From Strigops habroptila (taxonomy: Eukaryota; Chordata; Aves; Psittaciformes; Psittacidae): DNA of 64,000 nucleotides. The position numbers and the translations under genes were made by a program. Below the pieces are notes generated by a model, which did no database searches, was not told the DNA's origin, and saw nothing but the letters and a program-made list of their open reading frames with translations. Location of the stretch: NCBI RefSeq assembly GCF_004027225.2, contig NC_044284.2, positions 42,084,420 through 42,148,419 of the forward strand, written 5' to 3'. Position 1 is the first letter of the stretch; every line of letters begins with the position of its first letter. Of this stretch, positions 1 to 28,800 are shown in pieces.

Positions 1-15052
<15,052 letters not shown>

Positions 15053-15471
15053 ACAGCTGCACCTGAACCACACACAAGAGGGGACAGTCACAAGCACAGG
15101 AAGGAAAGCTCCAGCCCCCCAGCTTCAGCCTCTCCGCTCAGGGGAGCCCTGCGCCGGAGCCCCATGTCCCAGGGAGGAGGCTGGGGCACCGGCGGGGAGC
15201 AGAGCCCCTCCAGCCAGGACCGGGAGCGGCCCAGCTGCAGGAGGCAGACCGCCTCATGGTAAGGCCTACTGCCCCCAGCTCACCAAGGAAGGCCTCCTCG
15301 CCCCCAGGCGCCGCAAAGGAGCTGGGCCGAAGAAGACCGAACCCTCCCCCACTTCCGCCCGCCACAAATATGGCGACCCGGACGGCGGCCCGCCCAGCGC
15401 GTCCGCGGGGCTGACGGGAAGGGAGTTCAAACGGCGCCCGGCGGGGAGCAGCGCTGCAGCCTCTACTGGCC
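15053..15471. promoter_or_regulatory. Bidirectional CpG-rich promoter of DARS2 and CENPL
   Basis: This 419-bp GC- and CpG-rich interval separates the divergent start codons. It holds a CACTTCCG ETS/GABP-type site (15,350-15,357) and, 10 bp on, AATATGGCG in a YY1-type context (15,367-15,375). Both are typical of TATA-less promoters of nuclear genes for mitochondrial proteins. No TATA box is seen. Transcription start sites cannot be fixed from sequence. Confidence 0.75.
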
Positions 15472-18400
15472 ATGGAGTCGGTGGATGGGGCAACGCGGTC
15501 GCTGCCCAGTATCAGGCGGCTGTCACGGGGGCTGCCGTTTGGGCGAGCGCGTGGACGGTTCGGGCTCAGCCCCAGTGGTCGGCTGCTTCTGCCGGTAGGG
15601 ACGGGTGGTGGGTGCGGTGGGGCCTACTTGTCCTCTCGGCCCCCTGGCGGGCTCCTTTCGCCGCTGTTCCCCGCGTATGTGGGACTCGTCTCAGTGCTGC
15701 CTCCTCCCGCTCAGCACTGCTCCAGCGGCGCTGCCAGGCGCGAAACCTGCCCTTGGTCGGGCACAGAGACTGCGAGCGGCGGTGGGCCATGCGGGCGGGG
15801 GGTCCCCCTGGAAGCCCAGACTGAGGAAGCTGTTCCTCATTGCTGCGGGGGGTAATATTTTAACTTTTTTTCTTTTTTTTTTTTCTTCAGAGAAACGCAG
15901 ATTCCCAGACAACAGCGTTTCTACTGCGCAAGCACTGGGCCTTATACAGCGTGACTCCTCTGTATAAGTTCTCTAGCGCTCATCTGAAGGCTTACGCTAA
16001 ACTGTTGAGTGCATTTATCGCTGCCGAGAAGCAGAAGGGGCTGGCGGTGGAAGTAGGGGTTGAGCTCGACATCAAAGTGGCTGTCACCAGCCTTCCAGAC
16101 CTGAAAGGTAGTGACCAAGACGAGGATGCAATTCTCGTGCAGGTAAGGAGTCTTCCTGGCAGTTTTTGTTATTTTACTTGAGAATAGCATTTCAAAAGTT
16201 GCTTTTGCTGTCATAAAATGCGCTCTCAAAAAAAAAAAAAAAAAAAAACCAAAAACCACACAACTAAACACTAGCTGTGTTGTAGTGTCTGTTGCAATTT
16301 AATATAAGTGAGCCTGGTCCATTTTTAACTGGAACACAAGCAATGCAATTTTGAGTTTAAACGTTTTTATACGATCAGACTACAAGGAGCAATCCTGGTC
16401 TATTTTTTTAGTGAGCAGTCAATTAACTGCAAGAACTCTGTTTATTTAGCTTCCTGGATAAAGTTGGCATAATTCTACCTCCTGGCCATAGCTCAAGTCT
16501 AATTAATATTTCTGAAATGCTTTGCCTCAAGTGAAAGATGCTTTTGAAATGCCAAGTTCAGTATGGCAATGGTCAGTATGTACCATGGTTTGGCTCTTCT
16601 GAATTAAGCAGCATAAACTTGGATCTCAGGATCATTCCTAATGAAGTGCTTTTACTGCTATTTTCAACAGAGTTGCACACATCTTTTAGGGATGTAACAG
16701 ACTGAATAACTGTATGAGCTTTGCAGAAAATAATGTTGTATGTGAGGTTCTTGAGACAAAAAAGTTGTACCATGCTTGAGATTATAAAACAAACAAAAAT
16801 TGGCTAAAGAAAGTCTAACTTGCTTTGTAGCATTCAAATGCTTCTTTTCCCCATCCCAGCTTTCTTTAAGATCACAAGCTTACCAAAAAAAGTCAGAAGA
16901 GAAACTGGTATGGTCGGGCTGGTTCTGCTCTGTGTATGGAGATGATCTTTCCAAGAACATGCCAGAGGACTTCACTTGTTTACCGGTTTTTCTTGCTAAT
17001 GGGGCAGAGAGTTACACGTCCATTGTTGGAAGTTGGTTTCAGAAGACTTTTGACTGCTGCTTCCACCGTTTAGCCATCAGCCCTCTCAGTCTCAGTTGGA
17101 TGGCAGCTATGTGGACTAGATGCAAGGTAGACAAAACTGCATCTGCCATGGAACTTGTTTTCTCTGTCCCCCATCTGCCCCAGCCTCTGGATATTTTATA
17201 TGCCATTCATCCAGAGGATGCAAAAGCTCTGTGGGACACAGTCCAAAAAACGCCAGGAGAGATAACTCAAGAAGAGGTGAATGTCTTTATGGATTGCCTT
17301 TACTCTCACTTCCACAGACACTTTAAGATCCACTTGTCATCTACAAAACTGGTGAAAGTTTCTACAGCAATTGCCTCAGCACACTGTGATGGGATTATAA
17401 AGGTGAGGTTTAAAGTAGCACATTGTCCTAACTAATGTGCAACAAATAAAATAGCTGTACCTCTCTAGAAATGCCTTACTCTTAAAAAATGAAGGTTTCA
17501 TGTTTCTTGTGCATAATTTCCTTTAAGAAATTGTTAAGCCCTCAGGTTTTATTAGTCATAATTGGTTCTGGAGTTGGGGCTATCAATACAGTATTTTACT
17601 GCTGTATTGAAATAGAAGCTACTAACCCTAGTCTTGAGCCAGAAATAGGTGTATTAGCTGTGGTATATCAACAGGAAAATTTCTTTGCCCATTGCCCAAA
17701 ACTTAAGCTTAAAAAGATCCCAAACTTAATAAAAAAACTTTAAGAAAAAAAAATTACTAGCTTCCAGTATTGCAGTAATTAAGACAGGTAAAAAGATAAA
17801 TATAATTAACCTGCTATATTAAAATAACTGGTGTGTGGGTGAGCCAAAAGACAACATAATTTTAAGAGTGAAAATGTTTTGCTTAAAACCACTTATAACC
17901 CTTTTCATAAAGATGCATTTGTCTTCCTATAGAGGTATCTATAATGTCTTTTAAAATCATGGAGGATTAATCCTTCCTGAAGTTTCTTCAATCTGAGTTA
18001 AAGAACAATTTGTGTAAATGCAATTGCTTAAATTTAGTCTATGACGCTCTGTCCTTATTGTTCTGGGTACAGAGGGAATGGTAGAGGCTGTAACTGGGAC
18101 CCCCCTCATGCACCTCTTTCCTGGAGCATGAGTTCATCAAATGAAAGATGATAAACTTTGCTTAACAATTTTGGCCTTCAGCAGAACTGCAAAAGCTAAA
18201 TGTTAGTGGTACATTGCTTTTTTTTATCTGCAGCAGTTTAAAAGTGGCTGAAACATCTTTTGCAGTTAAGTAAGCACAAATGGTATTCAACTGAATAGGC
18301 TTTCTGAAGAAGGGTTCTCTTTGGGAATGTCTGTGGTGCAAACTCAGTTTGGGCTCTTCCATAATGAGGATATATTTGGTATGGAAAATAGGGGTGTTCA

Positions 18401-18818
18401 AGGAAACAGCAACCTCTTTCCTGATCTTCCTAAAGAAGGGAGGTAGCTGAAGGAGCAGAAGTGCTAGGATTCTCAGCTTCTGAAAAAACTGGAGTAGAAG
18501 CAGGACATTTCTTAAGATATCCTGCTTCACATGGGACAGGAGCAGAAGACAGGGCTCTGAAAGGAGCAGCATGTAGGCATGTGTATCTTATCCAGGGTCA
18601 AAACAGTAACAAAGGTACTGTACAAATAACAGAGAAGCTGACTAGTCACATGGAACATGGGGTAGTTGGTTTTCAACCATTTAAGGGTGTGGAAATCTGG
18701 CAAGTGCAATTTTCTTTTACATGCCTTTTTTTTTTCTTTCTTTCAGTTTCTACAAAGCCAATATGTAATTGAAGTGCTGATGCTACTGACAGAACTAGCA
18801 ATCTCTCAGATAGAGTGA
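15472..18818 (+). CDS. CENPL: Centromere protein L
   Basis: CENP-L is a subunit of the constitutive centromere-associated network. With CENP-N it forms a heterodimer that helps read CENP-A nucleosomes at kinetochores. Coding exons are 15472-15594, 15891-16142, 16860-17402 and 18747-18818. All junctions are phase 0 with GT-AG borders, giving 329 residues (human 344, from memory). The ATG sits in a good Kozak context (GGCCATGG). The 41-residue first exon is Arg/Ser-rich and unlike the human N terminus, as expected for a fast-evolving tail. Conserved blocks are LYSVTPLYKF, AEKQKGLAVEVG, DFTCLPVFLANGAES, WFQKTFDCC, LSWMAAMWT and AIHPEDAKALWD, then MDCLYSHFHRHFKIHLS and the C-terminal LLTELAISQIE. 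The intron 1 acceptor has an unusually long poly-T tract (about 15,864-15,886). Confidence 0.96.
16228..16248. repeat. Poly-A tract
   Basis: An uninterrupted run of about 21 A in CENPL intron 2. No attached SINE body was recognised. Confidence 0.6.
17445..17450 (+). terminator. CENPL: Possible intronic poly(A) signal in CENPL intron 3
   Basis: AATAAA lies 43 bp after the exon 3 donor. If intron 3 is retained, the frame runs 10 more residues and stops at 17,435, just upstream of this signal. Usage is untested. Confidence 0.3.
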
Positions 18819-20885
18819 GAGTCATTTCAGCAAATCATGCTAAAGAGGCTACTGCTGGAAGATGTATGCTGAGAAACCAAGTAGAAACTCACTCCTGCAG
18901 CATCTTCTTTCCTTTCATGCTGGCTGTCCAAAATTGAACTCCTAAGTCCTGCACTTGCCTCTAGCTGTAATTCAGTGTCATGTACAGTAAAGACAAGCAG
19001 ACATTTCTGCCCTAAAGAAGGGCTACAGTACAAACTACTAATAGCTTCTTAAGCACCTTTGTTTTTATCATAGTCATTCTGTTCATTTATGTGTAGGTAT
19101 CAGCCGGGGCTAGGAGATAAACTTTGCAAATTCTTGGATGCAACTTGCTGACAGGTACTTCTGTTGTTTCAAATAGCAAGTTGGTTTTCACTTAAGTAGA
19201 TAGCCTAAGCTATACAGACCTTAATCTTAGCTCAACTAGGACTACTCTTGGGCCAATCTAACTGCACTCAAACACCCCAGAGAAAGGGTGCATGCTCTAC
19301 AACCCAGGGCAGAAAAATCCAGGTTTCTAACTTCCTTTCTAGCTTGCTAAGAACAGTTGGTAATGGTCATAAAGTATTCATCTGTGTCCTGTTGGGCTAA
19401 GTTGAACAGCATGAGACTGACAACTGCCTTTTGTGTCCAGCCTGTTGGTTCTCTTAGATGAGTTAATACATCAGAAATTAAGGGCTGTGGATAAACTAGA
19501 TATTGACTGTGCTTTGCCTGATGGTTGTTGTCTTGGATGTAATCTTGTAGGTCCCAGAGCTCTTGGGGTTGGAGCTATGGGTGCTAAAACTTTATACTAG
19601 ATCTCTCCCTTCTACAGCACTTAGGAGTTCAGTTAGTGGACAGTGCCTGGTCATAGCTTAAACAAGCAAAAAGTAAGTAGAGTAAATATATGTCAAGTGT
19701 TATAATTTTGTATTACAGTACTAAATAATATTTGCCATCTTTTACCAACAGATCGGTCTTGAGCTAAGTAAAGACCAGATATGCTTGCTTAAATATATAC
19801 TTGTAGGGTGCTTACCTGATTTAACTACCCATTGTTGCCTATTAAATAATTCTGTGAGCAGCAAAATTTAAAGTCTAGTTTCTTATTACAAGTGAATTGT
19901 ATACCTTCACACTTGTGCAGCATCTCTGAGGTGTGATGAGTTTGTGCTGTGACATTCTCCCTAAACAGGGCCACAAGTTTCCCTTCTTTGCCCAACCACA
20001 TAATTTTAGGATTTGTCAGCTGTCACTAAAAACATTCTTCATTCTTCTCCCCACACACTAAGATGAACCAGCCATGCAAACATGTAACTACCTAATGTGA
20101 CATAATTGCATACCTAGTTCCTAACCTACTTTAGCTAATTCTGGAAATAGATTATTAAAAGAAACATGCACTTGGTTTTAGTTTTTGTTTACTAGTTGAA
20201 GATGGATTATTTTTGCTTGTAAAGGTTGCAGTCTGCCAAGTGCTAACTCTTACCCTGATAGAAGCAGCTAAGCAATTTCCTGAAGGTCTTGACAGCACAG
20301 CAGCTATTTAAACTATCGCTTCTGGTGCTTTAGTTTCCTTTTATGAAACATCTTAGACAAAGTTTGCTATCTTGATTCAGAGGAACACTGGCTAAAGCAG
20401 TAGGAGGTCTGACATAACTGGTACCTGTATTTGATTTGAAAACAGGACTGTTGCAGCCATGGCTTAGTTTTAAATCTAATGCTCAGCTCTTTCCAACAAA
20501 TTTGCATAGATCTCTAAAAAACTAAATTCCATATAGCCTCTTTTAACTAGTCCTTTGCCTTAAGAACACAGTCTAATAAGCATGTGAATTTCCAGTGGAG
20601 TGCATATATCAACTATGGCCGTACTCAGCTTTCAAGACCAATGTTTTGCTGTGTATGCGTGCGTCTGCTACAGCCTAGCTGTAAGGTAGCGCTGGAATGA
20701 AAAGCTACTTTCTCCAAAGCTACTTTGGAGAAAATTGGAGTATAGCCCTCATTGGTAACTGCAGTAAAGTGACCAGAGCTAGATTCAGCCAGGTAGTACA
20801 GCTGCTTTCTTTGAGAAAAAGCTGTTTTTGAATGATGTGCTTCTAAGCAATTGAGGGTAGCAATAAACAGCAAAGTTTTAAGCCA
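18819..20885 (+). other. CENPL: Probable CENPL 3' UTR and poly(A) site
   Basis: No coding exon or recognised repeat is seen here. The first canonical AATAAA after the stop is at 20,862-20,867, so a transcript could run about 2.05 kb past the stop. ATTAAA variants near 19.84 and 20.15 kb are earlier alternatives. The extent is inferred and not proven. Confidence 0.5.
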
Positions 20886-20994
20886 GTTTTACTTGGACTG
20901 GTACCTGGAAAAAACAAAACATACCAAAAAAAACCCAGCATCTGTGTTCACACAAACTATACAAAAATATAGTCCAATTTCACCCAAAGGAACA

Positions 20995-22849
20995 AACCAA
21001 GAACAGCATAGAAGAAATTTATTAAGATAGCACTATTTATACAAGTTACTCATGCTAGAAAAAAGCATAAATGATACATGTAAACATTTGTTTACAGAAT
21101 ACTTGTTTTCCTTGTAAAGGTGCAAATGATCTTCATATGTAAACACAAGAATACCGACCGTTAGGGGTAAAGGGACTTTTAAAAAAAGTTTTAAATGGCC
21201 CATTTATTACTGTAGTGTAATTTTTACTATATTCAAGCACATTAAAATCTGAGTTACATGAATCAAACTATGAAGTTAAAGAACTTAAGATGTCAGCACT
21301 GCCTTTTTCATCTCAGGAATTTACAGTCCTATTACTCTTTTGAAATCAGATTTAGTAAGGTCCAAATTTTTATCAGGTGCAAAAGGTCATTCTTTCATAC
21401 TAGATAGAAATTACAGTACAAATGTATCAGAACCTTTGAGTCTAGAGTTCCTCCTTCCTCTCCCCCTGGATGCCTTCACAGTCACTGAAACACGAGTTAC
21501 TCATAGTGCCAGCAAACAGTCCATCCCCTCCAAACTCTTTAATGAGTCTCATACCTTTTCCTGCTCTAAACACACACAGGCAAAGTGCATAAAAATAAAA
21601 ATAAAAAAAAAAATCACTAATAGAGAGGGTACCATCTCATCGTGGTCAGTGTTTTACAAGAGGAATTCTAAAGACACAGACAAGAGGCAGGAGGGCAGCT
21701 AAGATGCTGGTCTAAACTTTTTTCAGCAGCTGACCATGTGTCTGGCAATCTAGCAAGAACCCAAGAAGTGAGCATTGATCTAGGCTAGTCAGAATTAACA
21801 GATGACACCTGCATCCCAGCTTCAGACAAGAATTGATATCTAGCAGGCAATGTGAGAAGAAGGTTTTTATAAGTAAGCAACAACTAGTTGTTTCTAGGTT
21901 TACACAGGGGAGGGGAGAGACAAAAGCTGAACTTTTGTACCATACACTGTACAGTAAAAAGGCGTTAATTTGAAATCCTTTTCACTCTCACCCTTTTCGG
22001 GCACTTCACTGATTCAGTCGATAGATGAGAGTTCCAGTTCTACTTCTTGCCTCCAGCAAGACTGAAAAGATACTCAGGGCACCCATCCTCACAGCTCTCC
22101 TGTACTCTTAAGAGACCCTAAAACATACCACAAGGGTTGGAACCACAACAGCTGGCAAGACATAGCCCTGCCCTAACCGCCAGCTTATCAAAACTCAAAT
22201 TGCACACGTACATATACATATGTATAAAATACATACATATATGCACACATATGTATATAAAAAGCTGGAATTATGGCTGTGAGCAGTACAAAGAAAATAC
22301 ATGATACAAATGAAAAAATAAATATACTCTGTGCACAGAAAAGCTTCTGTGCAAAGGTGGCACCTTGCAGGTCAAGTACTTTTTTGAAGCTCTCTGTAAA
22401 TAAGGCAAAAGCAAAGTTTTCTGGATCACCTTCCTCTTTCGCCCACCACACAGCTGCCACATCCACTGCTCACACAGCAGGAGGGAAGGCAGGAAACCCT
22501 CCTCCTTGCCAGACTCCCAGTGTAGCATATAGTTTCTACATCAGCACTGTTTACGCTACAGTAACTTTTACAGTTTGGTTTATTCAAAAATGTAGACTAT
22601 TTAGAAAAAATACGGACATAAGCAACACTTCTACTTTTGTCCAGTGGTTCCCTGGGGTCTGACAACGTGGTCTCCCATCGGGCACACTCTCACAGAAGTC
22701 ATTTTTATGATCCCATAGAAAGAGTCACTGGCAAAGAGTTATATTGGATCTAGACTGTGCATACTAGAGCTGCAAAGAGGTCCAGTGTCAAAAAGTCTCT
22801 TCAGTTTTTCTAGGAATGAGAACCAAGGGGTCTCCCTCCCTCTTGATGC
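20995..22849 (-). other. KLHL20: Probable KLHL20 3' UTR
   Basis: This is noncoding sequence downstream of the KLHL20 stop codon on the minus strand. Minus-strand AATAAA signals are at 21,203-21,208 and 21,018-21,023. The latter would give a 3' UTR of about 1.85 kb ending about 110 bp from the predicted CENPL end. No other gene is seen in it. Confidence 0.6.
22203..22262. repeat. Alternating purine/pyrimidine (ACATAT-rich) low-complexity tract
   Basis: About 60 bp of imperfect CA/TA steps (ACATATACATATGTATA…) inside the KLHL20 3' UTR. It is likely unstable in length. Confidence 0.7.
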
Positions 22850-25800
22850 TTACCATATATGGGATTCACAGTGTGTCATTTTGATAACACCTACTCCTCC
22901 TCCCAGCCGCCGATAGTTCATCCCACCATACAACCTGCAAAGACAAGGTTTCAGTGGTCACTAATTCATCTCCTTCATGGAGCTACCATGGGAAAGACTG
23001 AACCATCCATTGTGAGCAAAATTACACCATTGTTAACCTCTGGCTAAAGTGGACCATGACAAGTAAGAAGTTGGGTAGCAGTCAACTTACACACTTCCAA
23101 GGTAAACAGCTGTATTTGCTCATGCCCTTCTCAAAGCAGAAACTGCTTCTCATTTTGACACTGCAGTTTTCTCAAATAATCACTTGCTTTCCCCATCTGG
23201 TAATGTACAAGATAGAAGAGAACTCTGTAAACTATAGCTGACCTTGGGCTACATTTTGGGTAACACAGAAGCAAGAATAGGTTTGCTATTCACAATTGAA
23301 CTAATTTCTTTTATATTTCTAATACCCTAAATTCAGCTGATCCAATCAAGATACAACACATCTGAAGCACCATCTGTTTCTCTGAAATATGTTACTGAAA
23401 TGGTGCCTGCATTTCATATGGAAATCTAATCTCTACTCACTTCAGCTGCGTATTCCCCTCTGTGCCACTGAAGTCTGCTGGCAGAAGTGGGAGAAGCAAG
23501 TTTTTAAACAACTCCTACCAATGCAATTTGTTAAACTCAGACTGCATCAGAAGCGTTTCTCAGTTAGGTGACTCAAAAAATAACCTTCATGGAGCAAGAA
23601 GTTCAGCAAACAAAAGAAAGAAAAGACCACAGATGTTATCAGCTATACTGAATTTAGTGGGAGAAAAACAAAAGCAAATACATTGAACAACCTCCTTACC
23701 TTCTGTGAATGCTAGCCCAGGCAGTAACTTCTAACTCTAGACATGTTATTACTCTGCCACTGGGAGTAACTGAAGCTATTCAGCTAAGGAATATGAAGCA
23801 TGTATTACTCTCTACTCAACTGGTTTTCTCAGCAGTTCAAAAAGCACTGTCCATAGTTTGACAAACAAGGCAAAATTCCTCCAGTGCTTCTCATGACAGC
23901 TTATCTCAGCAGGAAAGAGTTAATCTGCTAGTATTACTAGGCTGGAAGGAATAAAGACATTAACTTCTCTTCCCCACTCCTGCCAGATTACTAAGGCAGC
24001 AAGAATACCCATGGGATCTTGAAATTTTGTATTAATTAGATTTGGGAATAAATACACAAGCAATTGCTTTCAAGTGTAGTTATTACTAAAAAGGCTATTT
24101 TTCCTATTTCTTTTCTGCTCAGTATGTATTTTTGAGCAGCAATTTCATATTATTCCTCTCAGCTTGTAAATCTGATGACATTCTTCTAATTGCTGTCTTG
24201 CAGATTTAAAGGGGAAGAACATCATATGCTTGAAGTGTTCTGTTTCAGCTCCTCCAAAAGGATTTGGAAGTCAGAGCCTCAGCTTGAAAGAAAAAAAACG
24301 AGTAGGCTTAATTTTCCATCATGACTGTGAGCTCCTTCTGCTAAGGACAAGCGTAGTTTTATTGAGAAGCAGATAATAAATAGCCCAAAATAAACAGAAG
24401 GGGCATCTCACAAGTACAATATTTGTGTTATATTCAAAAACAGCACTTAAAAACAAACTAGGTTTTGGTATGACCTTTTGCTTGCTACCCAACAAGCCTG
24501 CTAAATAATTTATTTTCTCTGGGTCTCAATAAGCTATATACGTTACTACCTGCAAAAGATGCAATGCAACTTTATTCATTAGGTGTTGGTTAAATCTGTT
24601 GGGATACTTAGATGGGAAAACCATGGAAATCTCACTCCTGTTTTACTTAAAATGGAGTCAATGACTGGAATTCAAGCAGAAATCTGCAAGAAAATGTTTC
24701 TCAACTGCCACAGTCATAGACATGGGGATGCTGTATGTAAATGACATATTGTGATATTTTTCAAAATGTGATTCTCTTTCTTACACTTCCATGCAAGCCA
24801 ATAAGCCACAATGTCAATCTTATGCTGGCTACCACACATGAGTTCTTCGCTACAGTGTACATCACACTTCTAATTTGTCTGCGACACTTCCAGCTGAGTG
24901 GCACCAGGTACAGCTGGAGATTGCTTTTTGATTGTTTCACAAACTTAACAGTTACCTCCATGTGTTAGCATCTGGATCAAACACCTCAATGGTCTTCAAG
25001 TATGTTGTGCCATCAAAACCCCCCACTGCCATCAGCTGTCCATTCACCACGGCAAGGCCAACCTGCAAAACAAGCATCACAGATAGCAGCTACTTAGCTG
25101 GGATGTCCTGGAAAGACAGGTCCTGAAAAGCAGGGTTAGAATGAAAATGAAAGGCAGTCTGCAGCAGAGGTTTTTTGGTTGGGGGAAGGGCAAATAAAAT
25201 AGCCTAAAAATAATGAGACATGAAAAGTTATCTCAAAACAGAATCTCTTAGAGAAGAAGCAGAAGGTTCCCCTTATTACCAGCTAAAAGAACTAGAACTG
25301 CCAGAATTATAACAGATACATGAGAACCTAAGCCTTTGTCAGACAAAACTTACTATGTCCTGGACTGAAATTCTTCAAGTGTGACATGCATGCACCAGAA
25401 TATCTACCAGCCTACAGCCTGGAATGCTTGCTTGAACTAGGAGACCCATATTTAAGCCCCTGGCTTGCTCCTCTCAGGCTGGGGCTTGGACCATCTGTAA
25501 GTATCTTGGACTCCAGCATTTCTCTTTTTTTCTGCCGAAGCACAAAAAAAAAAAAAAAAAATCACTGAAATCTCCAATAGTTCTGTGGTTTAGAAAGATC
25601 ATTTCCAGTGAAAACATCTCGTGGCATAACAGAGAAAATACAAGAACACAATATAAAGTGCTTGTTTTGGCTCTGAGAAAGTTAGAAAACTCAGGAGGGC
25701 TGCAGATACAGATGTATCTGTTCAGCAGCTTACAGAAAGCAAATAGAGAAGCAGCTCATGAAAAGTCAATGCCTGATCATTAACTAAAAAGGACAGCATT

Positions 25801-28800
25801 GGACAGGAAACTATATGTCTTGATGGAAAAAAATATGTGTTCTCTGCCTCCAAAACCAGTAGTTACTCAAATTATGATTCATACTTGCCTCACCAAAGAA
25901 ATGCTAACTTACAGACAGAATTAATCCACTCTTTACTATATAATTCAATACTCTTCATGAGGGACTGTAGTGATAGAACATGTGGCAATGGGTTCAAATT
26001 TAAACACGGGAGATTAAGGTTAGATATAAGGAAGAAATTCTTTACTGTGAGGGTGGTGAGGCACTGGAACAGGCTGCCCAAGGAAGTTTTGAATGCTCCA
26101 TCCCTGGCAGTGTTCAAGGCCAGATTGGTCAAGGCCTTCAGCGACATGGTCTAATGGAAGGTGTCCCTGCCCATAGTAGGGGGGTTGGAACTAGATGATC
26201 ATAAGGTCCTTTGCAACCCAAACCATTCTATGATTCTATCCAATGATAAATATTCATAGCATTTGCATCTGCCTAAATATGATGACTACTTAAACCACTG
26301 TTAATCCTTCTCCCTCCCCCCCCCTTTTTTTTTTAAACAAGCCTACAGAAAGCACTAAGATTAGCAGTTGATGAGAAGATGCTGCAACTCCCAATATTCA
26401 CAGGACTCAGTGAAGAAAGGCAATGTACTAAGTGAAAATCCAGAAACCTTCTTCCCACACACATCTCAAGGCAAGTAAAAGACTTTGATGAAGTCTATAT
26501 CTAAACACCTGCTTGCCCAAATTCCCAGCTTGCTCTTCTTTGAAAGTATGTTCATCTCCTAATTCACCCAAAAAGACTCGGGTGCTAATTTTGATACTGT
26601 TCTCTAAAAGTATCTCATACCAAGTGTGGCTACATCACCAAGTAAAAACCTCAAGAACTCTTCTGTTTCAGACCTAAGTAGTTGACTTCATATAAGTAAC
26701 CAAAACTATTAAAAAGATCCTCCATTTCCCCATCCTCAAGCATGTTAAACAGCTGTCTATGGCATGATATGACTACTACTTCAGCCTTGCTAAAGAGCTT
26801 TGACTTTTTGCAAACCTTTCCCCCTTTCCTCTCACAGAAGAAGAGAGGTGAAGGTACAGAGAAAGCAAGAGAAAATCCTCACAAGATGACACTATACTGT
26901 GTTCTCACCACACAATTATGCGTAGTATAGACAACAAAACCAAGCCAAACTCACTCCACTCCGGCGGGATGTCATGGCCACAACAGGAGACCACTGGTTG
27001 GTTCGAGGGTTGTATCTCTCCGCACTGCTGAGCTCTGTTGTATCATCTCTGCCTCCCACAGCATAAATCATGTCTTGGTATACTGCACAGCCCAGGTGCT
27101 TCCTCCTTGTCCCCATAGGAGCAATTGTGTGCCAGCGGTTCTCCTGGGGATTGTAGCGTTCCACTGCAGAGGAAATGACACAGTGGCAGTTAGCACTTTC
27201 GAACCTGCATCCAAAGCATTGTTCAATCTGTGAAGATGCTACAATTTGCACACACCAAAAATACGATGAACCAGTTTGTTATCTCTCACTCTAATGCTTT
27301 TGTTCTACACAACTCTTGCTATTATCTCTCCTGTCTCCAGCCCTACAGTCAATCACATTCAGCATCTTCACCCAAGAGGGAGCTGGTAATGCTACAAACT
27401 GACCTGCATAATCATCTTGCAGTAATTTTACCTTTTGCAATTTCCTTCCTACAGCAGAAGAGGGTTACTGCAGGAAAAAAAAAGATGTGCTTGCAACTGT
27501 TATGCAAATGATCAAAGTATTGTATTCAGGACGCACTGCCAAATGCAGCATCAAGAAAAAAAAGGCAACATGCAAGCCTGGAGAGTGAATTACTGTATGG
27601 CAAAAATTGTATTTTAAGAAGAAAAAAACACTACAAACTCATCATTAAGATAATCAAAAGTCATCTGGGGACATAAAGGACAAACAGGACCACAACAAGA
27701 GCTGACTGCAGTTAAGGGAAAGGATTGGCATACCAGTATTGAGAGGAGAAGTTCCATCAGAGCCTCCCACAGCATAAAGGAAGCCCCCTAGCACAGCCAC
27801 TGCAACTCCCAGGCGCCTGGTGCTCATAGAAGCCACTCGAGTCCATTTGTTTTCTTTGGGATCATACCTGGCAGAAGAATAAACAACAAAGCTTAGTGAA
27901 GTGTCGACATCTTCACAAAGGGGCAGGAACCTTATTCTCTTCAAACAAAAATCCCTGTAAGATCTGTACAGCAACTGCTCATCTGCATCAATTGCACCTT
28001 CTAAGAGACCTTCTTCTCCTTGTGCCCCACCTTTTTTAATTAGAAAGTACCTTTCTACAATGTTTAGACAAGAGACACCATCCTGGCCACCCACAGCATA
28101 GAGGTAGCCTCCAAGAACTGCTACTCCAACACTGGTCCTGCAGGTACTAGTGGGGGCCACATCACTGCTCCACTGATTGGTCTTCGGATCATACCTAGAA
28201 AAAACACACCAAACAGCATGAATTCCTTGTCTAGGTATGCTTCAGACTCTCATGCTTGGGAACTACTAAGGCAGTGAAACTTGCGTATCTTGAGCTTAAA
28301 CTGCAACACAGCTATTTGTAAGTTGGACAAAACCTCTGAAGTGATATAATGCATCCAATACATGTTATTCCAGGGATGTTCAAACTCCAGCATAAGATGA
28401 TTCAAACTGAAGATCAAAGGTTCAGGTTCATAAGAGAGCAGGTTACCAGAGACTGGCTGACATGTGGTACCTTGCTTCTATGCAAAGAGCAGCAGCCAGA
28501 GTTACTCTGCTGTATGTTTTCTGCAGTTCACACAAGAACTCAGCCAGCACTAGGACCTGCATTTCAAGATAAAAGATGGAAGAGCCAGATGGACTTGGGA
28601 ATCCAGAGACAAGGAAATATGGTGCATAGAAGAAAAGTGCAGGACACAGGAGATGCAAGGCTAGGGTTATGATTTGGGAACCTGGGAGTATGCAAGGAGA
28701 CATGTGGGAAGGAAAGGCTCAAGGAGAAAATAGATATTTGTATACGTCACTATATTTGTTACAGAGCCAAGATTTATAGTACTAGGAGTGCCTAAGTCTT

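Noticed and set aside
25837-26154. 105-codon ORF in a KLHL20 intron
   Set aside because: It translates a CR1 3' tail ([14 protein letters not shown] is the usual CR1 tail peptide).
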